Assembly: GCF_000423885.1 (NCBI RefSeq)
Contig: NZ_KE384101.1
Span: 53,600 to 117,599 of the forward strand
DNA length: 64,000 bases
Reading direction: 5' to 3'
DNA from: Thermomonas fusca DSM 15424
Lineage (GTDB): Bacteria; Pseudomonadota; Gammaproteobacteria; Xanthomonadales; Xanthomonadaceae
Shown here: in pieces, positions 8,501 to 17,447 of the stretch
Position numbering within the stretch: position 1 is the first letter of the stretch
Layout of the letters: each line of letters opens with the position of its first letter
Notes under the pieces: model-generated
Seen by the model: the letters and a program-made list of their open reading frames with translations, nothing else
Database searches by the model: none
Told to the model about the DNA's origin: nothing
Position numbers and translations under genes: made by a program

Positions 8501-11191
8501 ATGAACTGGCTCAACGAAATGCTGCAGAACGATCCCGATCCGCAGGAATCCCGCGAGTGGATCGAGTCGCTGAAGGCGGTCATCGACCATGACGGCCCGC
8601 AGCGCGCGCACCAGCTGCTGGAGAGCATGGTCGAAATGACCCGCCGCGCCGGCACCCACCTGCCGTTCGCGCCGACCACCGCCTACATCAACACCATCCC
8701 CGCGCACATGGAGCCGCGGATGCCGGGCGACGCGCACCTGGAATGGCGGATCCGCTCGATGATCCGCTGGAACGCGATGGCCATGGTGGTGCGCGCCAAC
8801 CGCAAGCCGGGTTCGCTGGGCGGCCACATCGCCAGCTTCGCCAGCTCGGCCACGCTGTACGACGTCGGCTTCAACCACTTCTGGCGCGCGCCGTCCGACC
8901 AGCACCCGGGCGATCTGCTCTACATCCAGGGCCACAGCTCGCCGGGCATCTATGCCCGCGCGTTCATGGAAGGCCGGTTCAGCGAATCGCAGCTGGACAG
9001 CTTCCGCATGGAAGTGGACGGCCGCGGTATTTCCAGCTATCCGCACCCGTGGCTGATGCCGGATTTCTGGCAGACCCCCACCGTCAGCATGGGCCTGGGC
9101 CCGCTGGCCGCGATCTACCAGGCGCGCAGCTGGAAGTACCTGGAAGCGCGCGGGCTGATGCCGAAGACCGACCGCAAGGTGTGGTGCTTCCTCGGCGACG
9201 GCGAAACCGACGAGCCGGAATCGCTGGGCGCCATTGGCGTTGCCGGCCGCGAAGGGCTGGACAACCTGGTGTTCGTCATCAACTGCAACCTGCAGCGCCT
9301 GGACGGCCCGGTGCGCGGCAACGGCAAGATCATCCAGGAGCTGGAAGGCCAGTTCCGCGGCGCCGGCTGGAACGTCATCAAGACCATCTGGGGCAGCTAC
9401 TGGGACCCGCTGCTGGCCAAGGACACCAACGGCGTCCTGCGCAAGATCATGATGGAGACCGTCGACGGCGAGTACCAGAACTGCAAGGCTTTCGGCGGCG
9501 CTTACACCCGCGAGCATTTCTTCGGCAAATCCCCGGAAACGCTGGCGATGGTGTCCAGCCTGAGCGACGACGACATCTGGCGCCTCAACCGCGGCGGCCA
9601 CGACCCGCACAAGGTGTACGCGGCCTACGACGCGGCGGTGAAGACCACCGGCCAGCCCACCGTGATCCTGGCCAAGACGGTCAAGGGCTACGGCATGGGC
9701 AGCGCGGGCGAGGCGCTCAATCCCACCCACCAGACCAAGAAGCTGGACAACGACGCGGTGCGCGCGTTCCGCGACCGCTTCCAGCTGCCGATCAGCGACG
9801 ATGCGCTGCGCGACGGCGAAGTGCCGTTCTACCGCCCGGACGAGAAGTCGCCGGAAATGGAGTACATGCGCGATCGCCGCGCCGCCCTCGGTGGGCATCT
9901 GCCGCAGCGCCGGCGCAAGGCCAGCCAGGCGCTGGAAGTGCCGCCGCTGGCGACCTTCGAGCGCCTGCTCAAGTCCACCGGCGAGCGCGAGATCAGCACC
10001 ACCATGGCGTTCGTGCAGATGTTCAACATCATCCTGCGCGACAAGCAGGTCGGCCCGCGCTGCGTGCCGATCGTGGCCGACGAAGCCCGCACCTTCGGCA
10101 TGGAAGGGCTGTTCCGCCAGCTCGGCATCTATGCCCCGCAGGGCCAGAAGTACAAGCCGGTGGACGCCGACCAGCTGATGTTCTACCGCGAGGACGCGGC
10201 CGGGCAGGTGCTGGAGGAGGGCATCACCGAGGCCGGCGCGTTCGCCAGCTGGATGGCGCTGGCCACCGCCTACAGCAGCAGCGACCTGCAGATGCTGCCG
10301 TTCTACATCTACTACTCGATGTTCGGCTTCCAGCGCGTGGGCGACTTCGCCTGGCAGGCCGGCGACATGCGCGCGCGCGGCTTCGTGCTGGGCGGCACCG
10401 CCGGCCGCACCACCCTCAACGGCGAGGGCCTGCAGCACGAGGATGGCCATTCGCACGTGCAGAGTTCGCTGATCCCGAACGTGCGCAGCTATGACCCCAC
10501 CTTCGCCTACGAAGTGGTGACGCTGGTGCAGTACGGCATGCAGCGGATGCTGGCCGAGCAGCACGACGAGTACTTCTACATCACCCTGATGAACGAGAAC
10601 TACAGCCATCCGGAGATGCCGCAGGGCAGCGAGGAAGGGATCATCAAGGGCATGTACCTGCTGCGCGACGCCGGCAAGGGCAAGAAGACCGACCTGCGCG
10701 TGCAGCTGCTGGGCAGCGGCACCATCCTGCGCGAAGTGATCGCCGCGGCCGAGCTGCTGGACAAGGACTTCGGCATCAAGGCCGATCTGTGGTCCTGCCC
10801 CAGCTTCACCGAGCTGGCCCGCGATGGTGTCGACGTGGAGCGCTGGAACCGCTTCCATCCGGAAGCCAAGGCGCCGCGCAAGGCGTGGGTGACGCAGTTG
10901 CTGGAAGGCCGACAGGGCCCGGCCATTGCCGCCACCGATTACGTGCGCACGTTCGCCAACCAGATCCGCGAGTACGTGCCGATGCGCTACAGCGTGCTGG
11001 GCACCGATGGCTACGGCCGCAGCGATACCCGCGAGAACCTGCGCCGCCACTTCGAGGTGGACCGCTTCCACGTCGCCCATGCCGCGGTTGCCGCGCTGGC
11101 CGCCGAAGGCAAGCTCACTGCCAAGGACGTGGCGCGCGCGCTCAAGCTCTACAAGCTGGACACCGAGCGGCCGAACCCGCTGCTGGCCTAA
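8501..11191 (+). CDS. aceE: Pyruvate dehydrogenase E1 component, homodimeric type
   Basis: The 896-residue product is the thiamine-diphosphate E1 subunit of the pyruvate dehydrogenase complex, decarboxylating pyruvate and acetylating the lipoyl domains of E2. Visible blocks are PGDLLYIQGHSSPGIYARAF (substrate/TPP region), the TPP motif GDGETDEPES near residue 231, and KTVKGYGMG. The transketolase C-terminal part contains NGEGLQHEDGHSH. Length matches the homodimeric alpha-fused E1 of gammaproteobacteria (about 887). E2 and E3 are not adjacent in this window. The ATG at 8501 is overlapped by a five-codon ORF beginning at 8487 that stops on it (GATGA), which could couple re-initiation but may be chance. 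A strong terminator follows. Confidence 0.95.
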   Translation: MNWLNEMLQNDPDPQESREWIESLKAVIDHDGPQRAHQLLESMVEMTRRAGTHLPFAPTTAYINTIPAHMEPRMPGDAHLEWRIRSMIRWNAMAMVVRANRKPGSLGGHIASFASSATLYDVGFNHFWRAPSDQHPGDLLYIQGHSSPGIYARAFMEGRFSESQLDSFRMEVDGRGISSYPHPWLMPDFWQTPTVSMGLGPLAAIYQARSWKYLEARGLMPKTDRKVWCFLGDGETDEPESLGAIGVAGREGLDNLVFVINCNLQRLDGPVRGNGKIIQELEGQFRGAGWNVIKTIWGSYWDPLLAKDTNGVLRKIMMETVDGEYQNCKAFGGAYTREHFFGKSPETLAMVSSLSDDDIWRLNRGGHDPHKVYAAYDAAVKTTGQPTVILAKTVKGYGMGSAGEALNPTHQTKKLDNDAVRAFRDRFQLPISDDALRDGEVPFYRPDEKSPEMEYMRDRRAALGGHLPQRRRKASQALEVPPLATFERLLKSTGEREISTTMAFVQMFNIILRDKQVGPRCVPIVADEARTFGMEGLFRQLGIYAPQGQKYKPVDADQLMFYREDAAGQVLEEGITEAGAFASWMALATAYSSSDLQMLPFYIYYSMFGFQRVGDFAWQAGDMRARGFVLGGTAGRTTLNGEGLQHEDGHSHVQSSLIPNVRSYDPTFAYEVVTLVQYGMQRMLAEQHDEYFYITLMNENYSHPEMPQGSEEGIIKGMYLLRDAGKGKKTDLRVQLLGSGTILREVIAAAELLDKDFGIKADLWSCPSFTELARDGVDVERWNRFHPEAKAPRKAWVTQLLEGRQGPAIAATDYVRTFANQIREYVPMRYSVLGTDGYGRSDTRENLRRHFEVDRFHVAHAAVAALAAEGKLTAKDVARALKLYKLDTERPNPLLA

Positions 11192-11213
11192 GCGATTTCT
11201 GGAAGGCGTCACG

Positions 11214-11240
11214 AAGAAGGCGGCCAATGGCCGCCTTCTT
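11214..11240 (+). terminator. Rho-independent terminator of aceE
   Basis: Perfect 12-bp stem AAGAAGGCGGCC / GGCCGCCTTCTT with a 3-nt AAT loop, 22 bases after the stop. The A/T-rich stem base supplies the uridine run; the next bases are TCGTT. It also faces the end of the convergent M28 peptidase gene and may act in both directions. Confidence 0.75.
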
Positions 11241-11259
11241 TCGTTGGTGGCGCGGGGTA

Positions 11260-12660
11260 TCAGTCGCCGCTGCCCGCCGCTGGCGGCGCACTACCGAACC
11301 CGCCCTCCGCCTGCGCCGCCAGCCAGGTGAATACCGCATAGGCCGCGGTGTTCTGCGCCAGGTCCTTGGGGTCGATCTTGTCGAGGGTGTCCTCGGCGTT
11401 GTGGTGCAGGTCGAAGTAGCCGCTGCCGTCGTGGCCCAGCCAGGCCCAGGCCATGCCGCGCTGGGTCATCGGGCCGATGTCGGACTCCGGATCGCCCTTG
11501 CCCGGCATCCATTCGATGCCCAGCGGCGCCAGCACCTGCTGGATCTGCGCCAGCGCCGCCGGCTGCAGGTCGCGCGCGCTGGCATCGAAGCCGTAGATGC
11601 GCCCCGCGCCGAAATCACTTTCCATCGCGACCACGTGGTTGGCGACGTCGGCGGCGTGCCTGTCGGCGTAGGCGCGCCCGCCCCACAGCCCCTGTTCCTC
11701 GTTGGCGAAGGCGACCACGCGGATCGTGCGCGCCGGCCGCATCGGCTTGAGCAGTGCGCCCACCGCCATGGTGATGCCGATGCCGGCGGCATCGTCGATC
11801 GCGCCGGTGCCGTAGTCCCAGGAATCCAGGTGGCCGCCGATCAGCACGACTTCGCGCGGGCGCTTGCTGCCGGTGATCTCGCCGATGACATTCTGAGAGG
11901 TGTATTCGCCGTCCCAGCCGCAGTCCAGCGCAAGCTTCACGCGCACCTGGCCCAGCGCCAGCAGCCGCGCCAGCTGGGCGGCGTCGATGGTGGACAGGGC
12001 GGCGGCGGGGATCGGCTGCAGGCCCTTTTCGTAGCGGGTATTGCCGGTATGCGGCGCGCGCGAGGTGTCGGTGCCGGCTGAACGCATCAAAAAGCCGGCC
12101 GCGCCCTTGCGGATCGCCACGGACGGCCCGCGCCCGCGGATGCCGCCGCCGGTGCGGTAATCGCCGCCGTCCTGTCGCCGCTGCATCTGGTAGTCGACGA
12201 AGGCGATCTTGCCCGCCAGAGAACCGTCCGGTGCGGCTTCCAGCGCGGCCAGATCGGCAAAGCGCACTACTTCGGCTTCCACCGTGCCGCCGGCGCTGCC
12301 GCCCAGCGCCGCCACCCGCAGCGGTTGCGCGTGCGCGCCCAATACCTGCGCGGCTTCGCCGCGGCGCACCCATTTCGGGAAGGTGACCGGCTCGGTCCAC
12401 ACCCTGTCGTAGCCCAGCGCCTTGAACTTCGCCTTGGCCCATTCCACCGCGCGCGCGTCGGCTTCGCTGCCGGCCAGGCGCGGACCCACCTCGGTGGTCA
12501 GCGACTCGGTGACCTGCCAGGCGGTGGCGTCCTTCAGCACCGCATCGCGCAGGTTGGCGGCCTGGGTGAGCGCCTTGGCATCGATGCGGGTGGGTTGCGC
12601 CGCCTGCAGCGGGTTGGCGACCAGCAGGGCAAGGGTGGCGGCAAGCAGGGTGATGCGCAT
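11260..12660 (-). CDS. Secreted M28-family zinc metallopeptidase (carboxypeptidase Q-like)
   Basis: This 466-residue exported peptidase starts with a signal peptide (MRITLLAATLALLVANPLQA, cleavage near A20-A21). A PA-like insert (about 120-260, including LAGKIAFVDYQ) precedes the M28 catalytic domain. Metal-ligand motifs are GGHLDSWDYGTGAIDDAAG (His277, Asp290) and NEEQGLWGG (catalytic and ligand Glu321/322). Further downstream are MESDFGAG and DLHHNAEDTLDKID (His). This is the full set expected for a dinuclear aminopeptidase/carboxypeptidase acting in the periplasm or outside the cell. ATG 12660 is chosen because it begins the signal peptide; an in-frame ATG at 12675 would add five residues. 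It lies downstream of mscL but a terminator separates them. Confidence 0.87.
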   Translation of the reverse strand: MRITLLAATLALLVANPLQAAQPTRIDAKALTQAANLRDAVLKDATAWQVTESLTTEVGPRLAGSEADARAVEWAKAKFKALGYDRVWTEPVTFPKWVRRGEAAQVLGAHAQPLRVAALGGSAGGTVEAEVVRFADLAALEAAPDGSLAGKIAFVDYQMQRRQDGGDYRTGGGIRGRGPSVAIRKGAAGFLMRSAGTDTSRAPHTGNTRYEKGLQPIPAAALSTIDAAQLARLLALGQVRVKLALDCGWDGEYTSQNVIGEITGSKRPREVVLIGGHLDSWDYGTGAIDDAAGIGITMAVGALLKPMRPARTIRVVAFANEEQGLWGGRAYADRHAADVANHVVAMESDFGAGRIYGFDASARDLQPAALAQIQQVLAPLGIEWMPGKGDPESDIGPMTQRGMAWAWLGHDGSGYFDLHHNAEDTLDKIDPKDLAQNTAAYAVFTWLAAQAEGGFGSAPPAAGSGD

Positions 12661-12680
12661 CGACGGGCTCCACAAACGGA

Positions 12681-12706
12681 AAGCCCCGAGTCTAGGCCCG
12701 GGGCTT
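12681..12706 (-). terminator. Candidate terminator of mscL
   Basis: On the minus strand an 8-bp stem AAGCCCCG / CGGGGCTT encloses a 10-nt loop and is followed by TTCCGTTTG, 24 bases after the mscL stop. The loop contains TAGACT, which could also be the -10 of the M28 peptidase gene whose start is 30 bases further on. Confidence 0.6.
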
Positions 12707-12729
12707 GCACTGCGACCGTGCCGGAAGTG

Positions 12730-13143
12730 TCACTTCCGCAGCGAATCGCGGATCTCGCGCAGCAGCAGGACTTCTTCCGCAGGTGCGGCCGGCGCGTCGG
12801 GGGCGGCTTCCGGCTTCTTGTGCATCTTGTTGATGCCCTTGACCACCATGAAGATGGCGAAGGCCACGATCACGAACTGGATCAGCGCGTTGATGAACTC
12901 GCCGTAGCCCAGCACCACCGCCGGCACTTCCTTGCCGGCGGCATCCACCGTTGCCGCCTTCAGCGTGATCACCAGCTTGGAGAAGTCGACGCCACCGATC
13001 AGCAGCCCGATCGGCGGCATGATCACCTTGTCCACCAGCGCGGAAACAATCTTGCCGAACGCGCCGCCGATCACCACGCCCACGGCAAGGTCGATCACGT
13101 TGCCACGCATCGCGAACTCACGGAACTCGGTCATCATTCCCAT
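12730..13143 (-). CDS. mscL: Large-conductance mechanosensitive channel MscL
   Basis: The 137-residue inner-membrane channel opens under membrane tension and relieves hypo-osmotic shock as a pentamer. It shows the near-invariant N-terminus TEFREFAMRGNVIDLAVGVVIGGAFGKIV, with the gate-lining TM1, then IMPPIGLLIGG and TM2 (FVIVAFAIFMVVKGINKM). A proline/alanine-rich linker leads to the C-terminal bundle helix EEVLLLREIRDSLRK. Length matches E. coli MscL (136). ATG 13143 is preceded by AAGGA at a 7-base spacing. In-frame ATG codons two and three residues downstream are alternatives (MGMMTEFREF). The gene stands alone between the FAH-family gene and its own terminator. Confidence 0.97.
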   Translation of the reverse strand: MGMMTEFREFAMRGNVIDLAVGVVIGGAFGKIVSALVDKVIMPPIGLLIGGVDFSKLVITLKAATVDAAGKEVPAVVLGYGEFINALIQFVIVAFAIFMVVKGINKMHKKPEAAPDAPAAPAEEVLLLREIRDSLRK

Positions 13144-13177
13144 CGGTTGTCCTTCCCAGCTGGCGTGAAGCCGAAGA

Positions 13178-13903
13178 TTAACCGTTCGCAGGCGCGATGT
13201 GGCCCTGCAGCCGCAGCGCATCGCCGATGCGGGCATCGAAGCGATCGCCCGGTTGCAGCGCGGCCACGCCGGCGGGCGTGCCCATGAACACCAGGTCGCC
13301 GGCGCGCAGCGCGTACAGCTTCGACAGCTCGTGCAGGATCTCGGGCACGTCCCAGATCAGCTGGTCCAGATGCGACTGCTGGCGACGCTCGCCATTGATG
13401 TCCAGCGAGATCGGCTGCGCCTGCAGCGGCCCGAACGCGGCCACTGGCAGCAACGTCGACACCGGCGCGGAATGATCGAAGGCTTTGCCGGTATCCCACG
13501 GCAGGCCCTTGGCCTTGGCCGCAGCCTGCAGATCGCGGCGGGTCAGGTCGAGGCCGACGCCGTAGCCGAACACCAGCGCGGCGGCGGCCTCCACCGGCAG
13601 CACCCCGACGGGCGCATCCAGACCCAGCGCCACCACCAGCTCCACCTCGTGGTGCAGGTCGGACGTGCCGGGCGGGTAGGGCACCACGCCATCGGTGACG
13701 ATGGCATCGGCGGGTTTCATGAAGAACACCGGCGTTCCGCGCTCCGCTTTCGAGGCCGGCACAGCGGCGCCCATCTCGCGCGCGTGGTCGGCGAAGTTGC
13801 GGCCCACGCAATAGATCCGGCGCACCGGGAACGTGCCCAGCGTCGCACCGTTGGCGGCGGTGACGGCGATGCGCGGCGTGGCCGCGGCGGTCACCAAGTC
13901 CAT
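13178..13903 (-). CDS. Fumarylacetoacetate hydrolase-family protein
   Basis: The 241-residue product has the FAH fold of metal-dependent C-C bond hydrolases and decarboxylases. The family signature runs from RIYCVGRNFADHAREMG (about 25-41) through PVFFMKPADAI. The metal-binding DLHHEVELVVALG follows (Glu residues near 76-78), then FGYGVGLDLTRRDLQ. KGLPWDTGKAFDHSAPVS and a C-terminal GTPAGVAALQPGD complete it. It resembles the short acylpyruvase/oxaloacetate-acting (FAHD1, YcgM) branch rather than true fumarylacetoacetase. ATG 13903 overlaps the stop of the upstream small membrane protein by one base (TGATG), indicating coupled translation. The substrate is not determined. Confidence 0.88.
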   Translation of the reverse strand: MDLVTAAATPRIAVTAANGATLGTFPVRRIYCVGRNFADHAREMGAAVPASKAERGTPVFFMKPADAIVTDGVVPYPPGTSDLHHEVELVVALGLDAPVGVLPVEAAAALVFGYGVGLDLTRRDLQAAAKAKGLPWDTGKAFDHSAPVSTLLPVAAFGPLQAQPISLDINGERRQQSHLDQLIWDVPEILHELSKLYALRAGDLVFMGTPAGVAALQPGDRFDARIGDALRLQGHIAPANG

Positions 13904-14193
13904 CAGTGGGCCAGCGGCAGCTGCGCCTTGCCGACCACCCGGTAGCTGCCTTCGAACGCGCGTTCGCGCTGGCGCACGCCGGCACGCGCGCCGCGCTGCA
14001 CCCACAGCCGCCACAGCAGGCCGCCGGCCAGCATCGCCGCCCCGACGAACACGCCCACCACCACCAGAGCCAGCAGCAGGGCGACGCCGAGCAGGCCCAC
14101 GGCGACGCGCAGCAGCGGATGGCGCGGCCTGCGCGGGGCGTTGAAGGCAAGGTTGCGGAAACGCAGGAAGGTGCGGCGGTGGAAGCTGGACAT
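13903..14193 (-). CDS. Small membrane protein of unknown function, coupled to FAH-family gene
   Basis: The 96-residue product has a basic N-terminus (HRRTFLRFRNLAFNAPRRPRH), then a long hydrophobic stretch (about 28-60, LLRVAVGLLGVALLLALVVVGVFVGAAML) that could span the membrane once or as a tight hairpin. A polar, basic C-terminus rich in R/A ends in LPLAH. I do not recognise a family. The reading frame is supported by one-base overlap with the FAH-family start and by codon use like its neighbours. An AGGA lies about 13 bases before the ATG, which is longer than ideal. Confidence 0.65.
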   Translation of the reverse strand: MSSFHRRTFLRFRNLAFNAPRRPRHPLLRVAVGLLGVALLLALVVVGVFVGAAMLAGGLLWRLWVQRGARAGVRQRERAFEGSYRVVGKAQLPLAH

Positions 14194-14267
14194 CGTGGTG
14201 AAGATCCTGAACGCGACAGCGTCATGACACAATGCGGCGAAGTATCGGCAGAACCGGCGGGGCAGTT

Positions 14268-14627
14268 GTGAGCAGTTCGTTAAATGAGGTCGTGGCGCTG
14301 GCGCCGCTGGACGCCCTGCCGCCGGACAGCCTGCACGCCTGCGATGCGCCGGTCGATGGCGAAAACGAACCGCTGATCCTCTATCGCGACCCGCAGGGCG
14401 AGGTGCGCGCCTGGCGCAACGTCTGCCCGCACGCCGGGCGCCGGCTGGACTTCGCGCCCGGCAAGTTCCTGCGCAGCAAGGCCGGCGAACTGGTCTGCGC
14501 GGTGCACGGCGCGACCTTCGCACTGCCACAGGGCAACTGCGTGGCCGGCCCCTGCCGCGGCGACTGCCTGCGTGCGGTGCCGGTGCACGTGGCCGAAGGC
14601 GAAGTGCGGCTGGGTGACGCCGGCTGA
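14268..14627 (+). CDS. Rieske 2Fe-2S domain protein (NirD/ferredoxin-like)
   Basis: A single Rieske domain of 119 residues. The two cluster motifs are CPHAGRRLD and CAVHGATF, giving the Cys-X-His and Cys-X2-His ligands. Such small soluble Rieske proteins serve as ferredoxin subunits of dioxygenases or stand alone; no oxygenase gene is adjacent, so the partner is unknown. I start at GTG 14268, with a GGCGGGG ribosome-binding-like stretch just upstream; an in-frame ATG at 14232 would add 12 residues that do not look like the domain. The gene converges on the SLC13 transporter with 7 bases between stops. Confidence 0.8.
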   Translation: MSSSLNEVVALAPLDALPPDSLHACDAPVDGENEPLILYRDPQGEVRAWRNVCPHAGRRLDFAPGKFLRSKAGELVCAVHGATFALPQGNCVAGPCRGDCLRAVPVHVAEGEVRLGDAG

Positions 14628-14634
14628 TCCTGCC

Positions 14635-16473
14635 TCAGAAGATCAGGTTCACCATCAGCACGATGATGCAGGTGTAGAGCAGGGTCAGCGGGCCTCCGGC
14701 GCGCCACATGTCGCGCGGGGTGTAGCCGGCCGGGCCGGTGATCATCGACACCGACGGATTGGACGCGGTGATGAAGTTGTTGGAGGCCGACAGCGCCACG
14801 ATCAGCGCGAATGCGGTGGGGTTGCCGCCCACCGCCAGCGCCAGGTTGATCGCCAGCGGCACCAGCACGATGGTGGCGCCGACGTGGCTGATCACCATCG
14901 AGAAGGCGGTGGTGAACAGCGCCAGCGCCAGCCCGATCAGCCACGGCGGCATGCCCTCCGGCAGCCGCTCGATGCTGTGCCCGGCCACCCACGCGGCGGC
15001 GCCGCTGGAATCCATCGCCCAGCCCAGCGGGATCAGGCAGGCCATCAGGAACACGGTCTTCCAGCTGATCGCGGCGTAGGCCTCGTCCATCTTCAGCACG
15101 CCGGTCACCAGCATCCCGGCCACGCCGGTCATCAGCGCGATGGAGGTGGGGATGCGGGTGGACAGGGCCAGCAGCATGGTGACCGCGAAGATCGCCATCG
15201 CGATCTTGAACTTGTGCGGGCGCTGTTCGCCCTTGGGGTAGTCGGTCACCACCACGAAGTCACGGCTGCGCGCGGCTTCGGCCAGGTCGGTCCAGATGCT
15301 GTGCAGCACCAGCATGTCGCCGGCGCGGATCGGGATGTTGCGCACGTCCTCGCGCAGCACCTGCTTGTCGCGGTTGATCGCCAGCAGGCTCAGGCCGAAC
15401 TGCTTGCGCAGGCGCAGCTGCGCCTGCGGCTTGCCGATGAAGCCGGAGGTGGGCGGCACCACCGCCTCGGAGATGCCGGCGCGACTGGGGTTGAACAGGT
15501 CGGCGAAGGCGCGCAGGCGGGCGGAGTCGCGCAGGAAGTTCTTCTGCGCGAAGTCGGCGATGCGCTGGCGCTCGCCCATCACGCCCAGCACGCTGCCCAC
15601 CCAGATCCGGGTGTCGGCCGGCGGCGCCAGCCGCGATTCGTTGCCGGTCTGCAGCGCCAACAGCAGAGGCATGTCGACCAGCGCTTCGGCGTCGCCCACG
15701 CTCATGCCCACCAGCGGGCTGTCGGCGCTGACGGTGAGCTCGTGGATGTCGCCGTCGATGCCGTAGGCGCGGGCGAAGTAGCTCTGGGTGCGCGCGGGGG
15801 TGACCGCGTCGTCGCCATCCTCGCGCAGCACGCGGTTGCCGAAGAAGTGGAAATACGCCAGCGAGCCGGCCAGCAGCGCCAGCCCGATCGGCAGCGGCGC
15901 GAACATCTTCAGTGGCTGCAGCGCGGCCGCGCCGGACGGCATGTTGGCGTTGGCCGACACCAGCAGATCGTTGAGCAGGATCAGCGGCGAGTTGCCGACC
16001 ATGGTCAGGCTGCCGCCCATGATGATCGCCGCCGACATCGGCATCAGCAGCCGCGACAGACTGATGCCGGTGCGCGCGGTCAGCCGCGAGGCCACCGGCA
16101 GGTACAGCGCGGTGGCCGAGGTGTTCTGGATGAACGCCGAATTGAGCCCGGCCACCGCCGAGGACAGCAGCAGCAGCCGTTGCTCGACGCCGTGGGCGCG
16201 CCGCAGCAGCCAGCTGGCCAGGCGGTTGAGCGCGCCGGTGCGGTCCAGCCCCGCGCCCAGGATCATGGTGGCGATGACGTTCATCACCGCGTCCGAGGAA
16301 AAGCCGCCGAAGATGTCCTCCGGCGCCACCAGCCCGGTCAGCCCCAGCACCACCAGCACCACCAGCGCGGCGGCGTCGGCGCGGATCCGCTCGAACAGGA
16401 ACATCGCCATGGTGAACGCCACCAGGCCCAGCACCCAGAGCATGTCGCCGGTGAGGGTGAGGGTGGTGTCCAT
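14635..16473 (-). CDS. SLC13/DASS-family permease with two RCK_C (TrkA-C) domains
   Basis: The 612-residue inner-membrane carrier belongs to the divalent anion:Na+ symporter/ArsB-like (IT) superfamily. N-terminal helices (about 8-200) include the SLC13 motif FIQNTSATALYLPV (an SNT-like motif). Two soluble RCK_C domains, roughly residues 215-295 and 300-385, carry regulatory ligand-binding segments such as SADSPLVGMSVGDAE. The second helix bundle (about 400-612) contains the repeat motif SASNNFITASNPSVSMI. Proteins with this architecture are usually annotated as sulfate or dicarboxylate transporters, but the substrate cannot be told from sequence. It lies 38 bases downstream of trmB on the same strand. 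Confidence 0.85.
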   Translation of the reverse strand: MDTTLTLTGDMLWVLGLVAFTMAMFLFERIRADAAALVVLVVLGLTGLVAPEDIFGGFSSDAVMNVIATMILGAGLDRTGALNRLASWLLRRAHGVEQRLLLLSSAVAGLNSAFIQNTSATALYLPVASRLTARTGISLSRLLMPMSAAIIMGGSLTMVGNSPLILLNDLLVSANANMPSGAAALQPLKMFAPLPIGLALLAGSLAYFHFFGNRVLREDGDDAVTPARTQSYFARAYGIDGDIHELTVSADSPLVGMSVGDAEALVDMPLLLALQTGNESRLAPPADTRIWVGSVLGVMGERQRIADFAQKNFLRDSARLRAFADLFNPSRAGISEAVVPPTSGFIGKPQAQLRLRKQFGLSLLAINRDKQVLREDVRNIPIRAGDMLVLHSIWTDLAEAARSRDFVVVTDYPKGEQRPHKFKIAMAIFAVTMLLALSTRIPTSIALMTGVAGMLVTGVLKMDEAYAAISWKTVFLMACLIPLGWAMDSSGAAAWVAGHSIERLPEGMPPWLIGLALALFTTAFSMVISHVGATIVLVPLAINLALAVGGNPTAFALIVALSASNNFITASNPSVSMITGPAGYTPRDMWRAGGPLTLLYTCIIVLMVNLIF

Positions 16474-16511
16474 CAGGTGTCGTCGGTTTCCTTACGTGTT
16501 GGCCCGGCGGC

Positions 16512-17279
16512 TCAGCAGCGGTGGTACAGCAGGTCCCAGACGCCGTGCCCAAGCTTCTGCCCGCGCGTCTCGAAGTGGGTTTGCGGCCGCCACTCGGGCC
16601 GCGGCACATGGCCGCGCGGACCGGCAGCGTTGACCAAGCCGGCGGTGGCATCGAGCACATCCCACATCTGCTCCGCATACTCCTGCCAATCGGTGGCGAG
16701 GTGCAAGCGGCCATCGGGCGCGAGCTTGCGCACCAACAGCGCGGCGAACGCCGGATTCACCAGCCGGCGCTTGTGGTGGCGCTTCTTGTGCCAGGGATCG
16801 GGGAAGTAGATGCGCACCTCGTCGAGGCTGCCGTCGGCGATCTCGTTTTCCAGTACCTCCACCGCGTCATGGTGGTACAGGCGCACGTTGTTCGCCTCGT
16901 CTTCGGCCAGCGCATTGAGCAGGCGGCCCACGCCGGGCGCGTGTACTTCGATGCCGATGTGGTCGCGGGCCGGATCGCGCCGCGCCGAGTATCGCAGCGC
17001 CTCGCCGTTGCCGAAGCCGATTTCGAGGATGCGCCTGGTGCTGCGGCCGAATGCGGCGTCGAAATCGCGCGCCGCGCCTGCATAGTCCAGACCGAAGCGT
17101 GGCCACAGTTCGTCGAAGGCGCGCTGCTGGGCGTCGGTGAAGCGGCCCTGGCGCAGCACGAAGCTGCGCACCTTGCGCACGCCTTCGGTGGCGGTGAAGG
17201 GCTTGGGCGGGGCCTTGGCGCCGCTGCTGGAAAACGGGTCGGTCAAATCGGCGGTCTCTGGCGCGGCCTGCGCAAGCAT
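16512..17279 (-). CDS. trmB: tRNA (guanine-N7-)-methyltransferase TrmB
   Basis: The 255-residue SAM-dependent enzyme places m7G at position 46 of tRNAs. Class I methyltransferase motif I is EIGFGNGEALRY (about 88-99). The catalytic and tRNA-contact segment is YFPDPWHKKRHHKRRLVNPAF (about 154-174), the TrmB hallmark. A C-terminal TDWQEYAEQMWDVL and FETRGQKLGHGVWDLLY complete the fold. Length fits the family. The first 30 residues are a poorly conserved tail. It is divergent from the GDSL autotransporter with 168 bases between starts. Confidence 0.95.
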   Translation of the reverse strand: MLAQAAPETADLTDPFSSSGAKAPPKPFTATEGVRKVRSFVLRQGRFTDAQQRAFDELWPRFGLDYAGAARDFDAAFGRSTRRILEIGFGNGEALRYSARRDPARDHIGIEVHAPGVGRLLNALAEDEANNVRLYHHDAVEVLENEIADGSLDEVRIYFPDPWHKKRHHKRRLVNPAFAALLVRKLAPDGRLHLATDWQEYAEQMWDVLDATAGLVNAAGPRGHVPRPEWRPQTHFETRGQKLGHGVWDLLYHRC

Positions 17280-17447
17280 GCAGGCCCGGACGGCTATTGT
17301 CGCCGGTTGCGGCGTGTCGTGACGCAGCGCAGCGTGAGGCCGTTATGATTTCATGAAACGATGCCCTGCCATTCGCTGGCGTATGTCGTGATGACGCGGC
17401 TGCCACGCCCCTCACAACCGAATTCCCTGTCCAGATCGAGGATGCCG

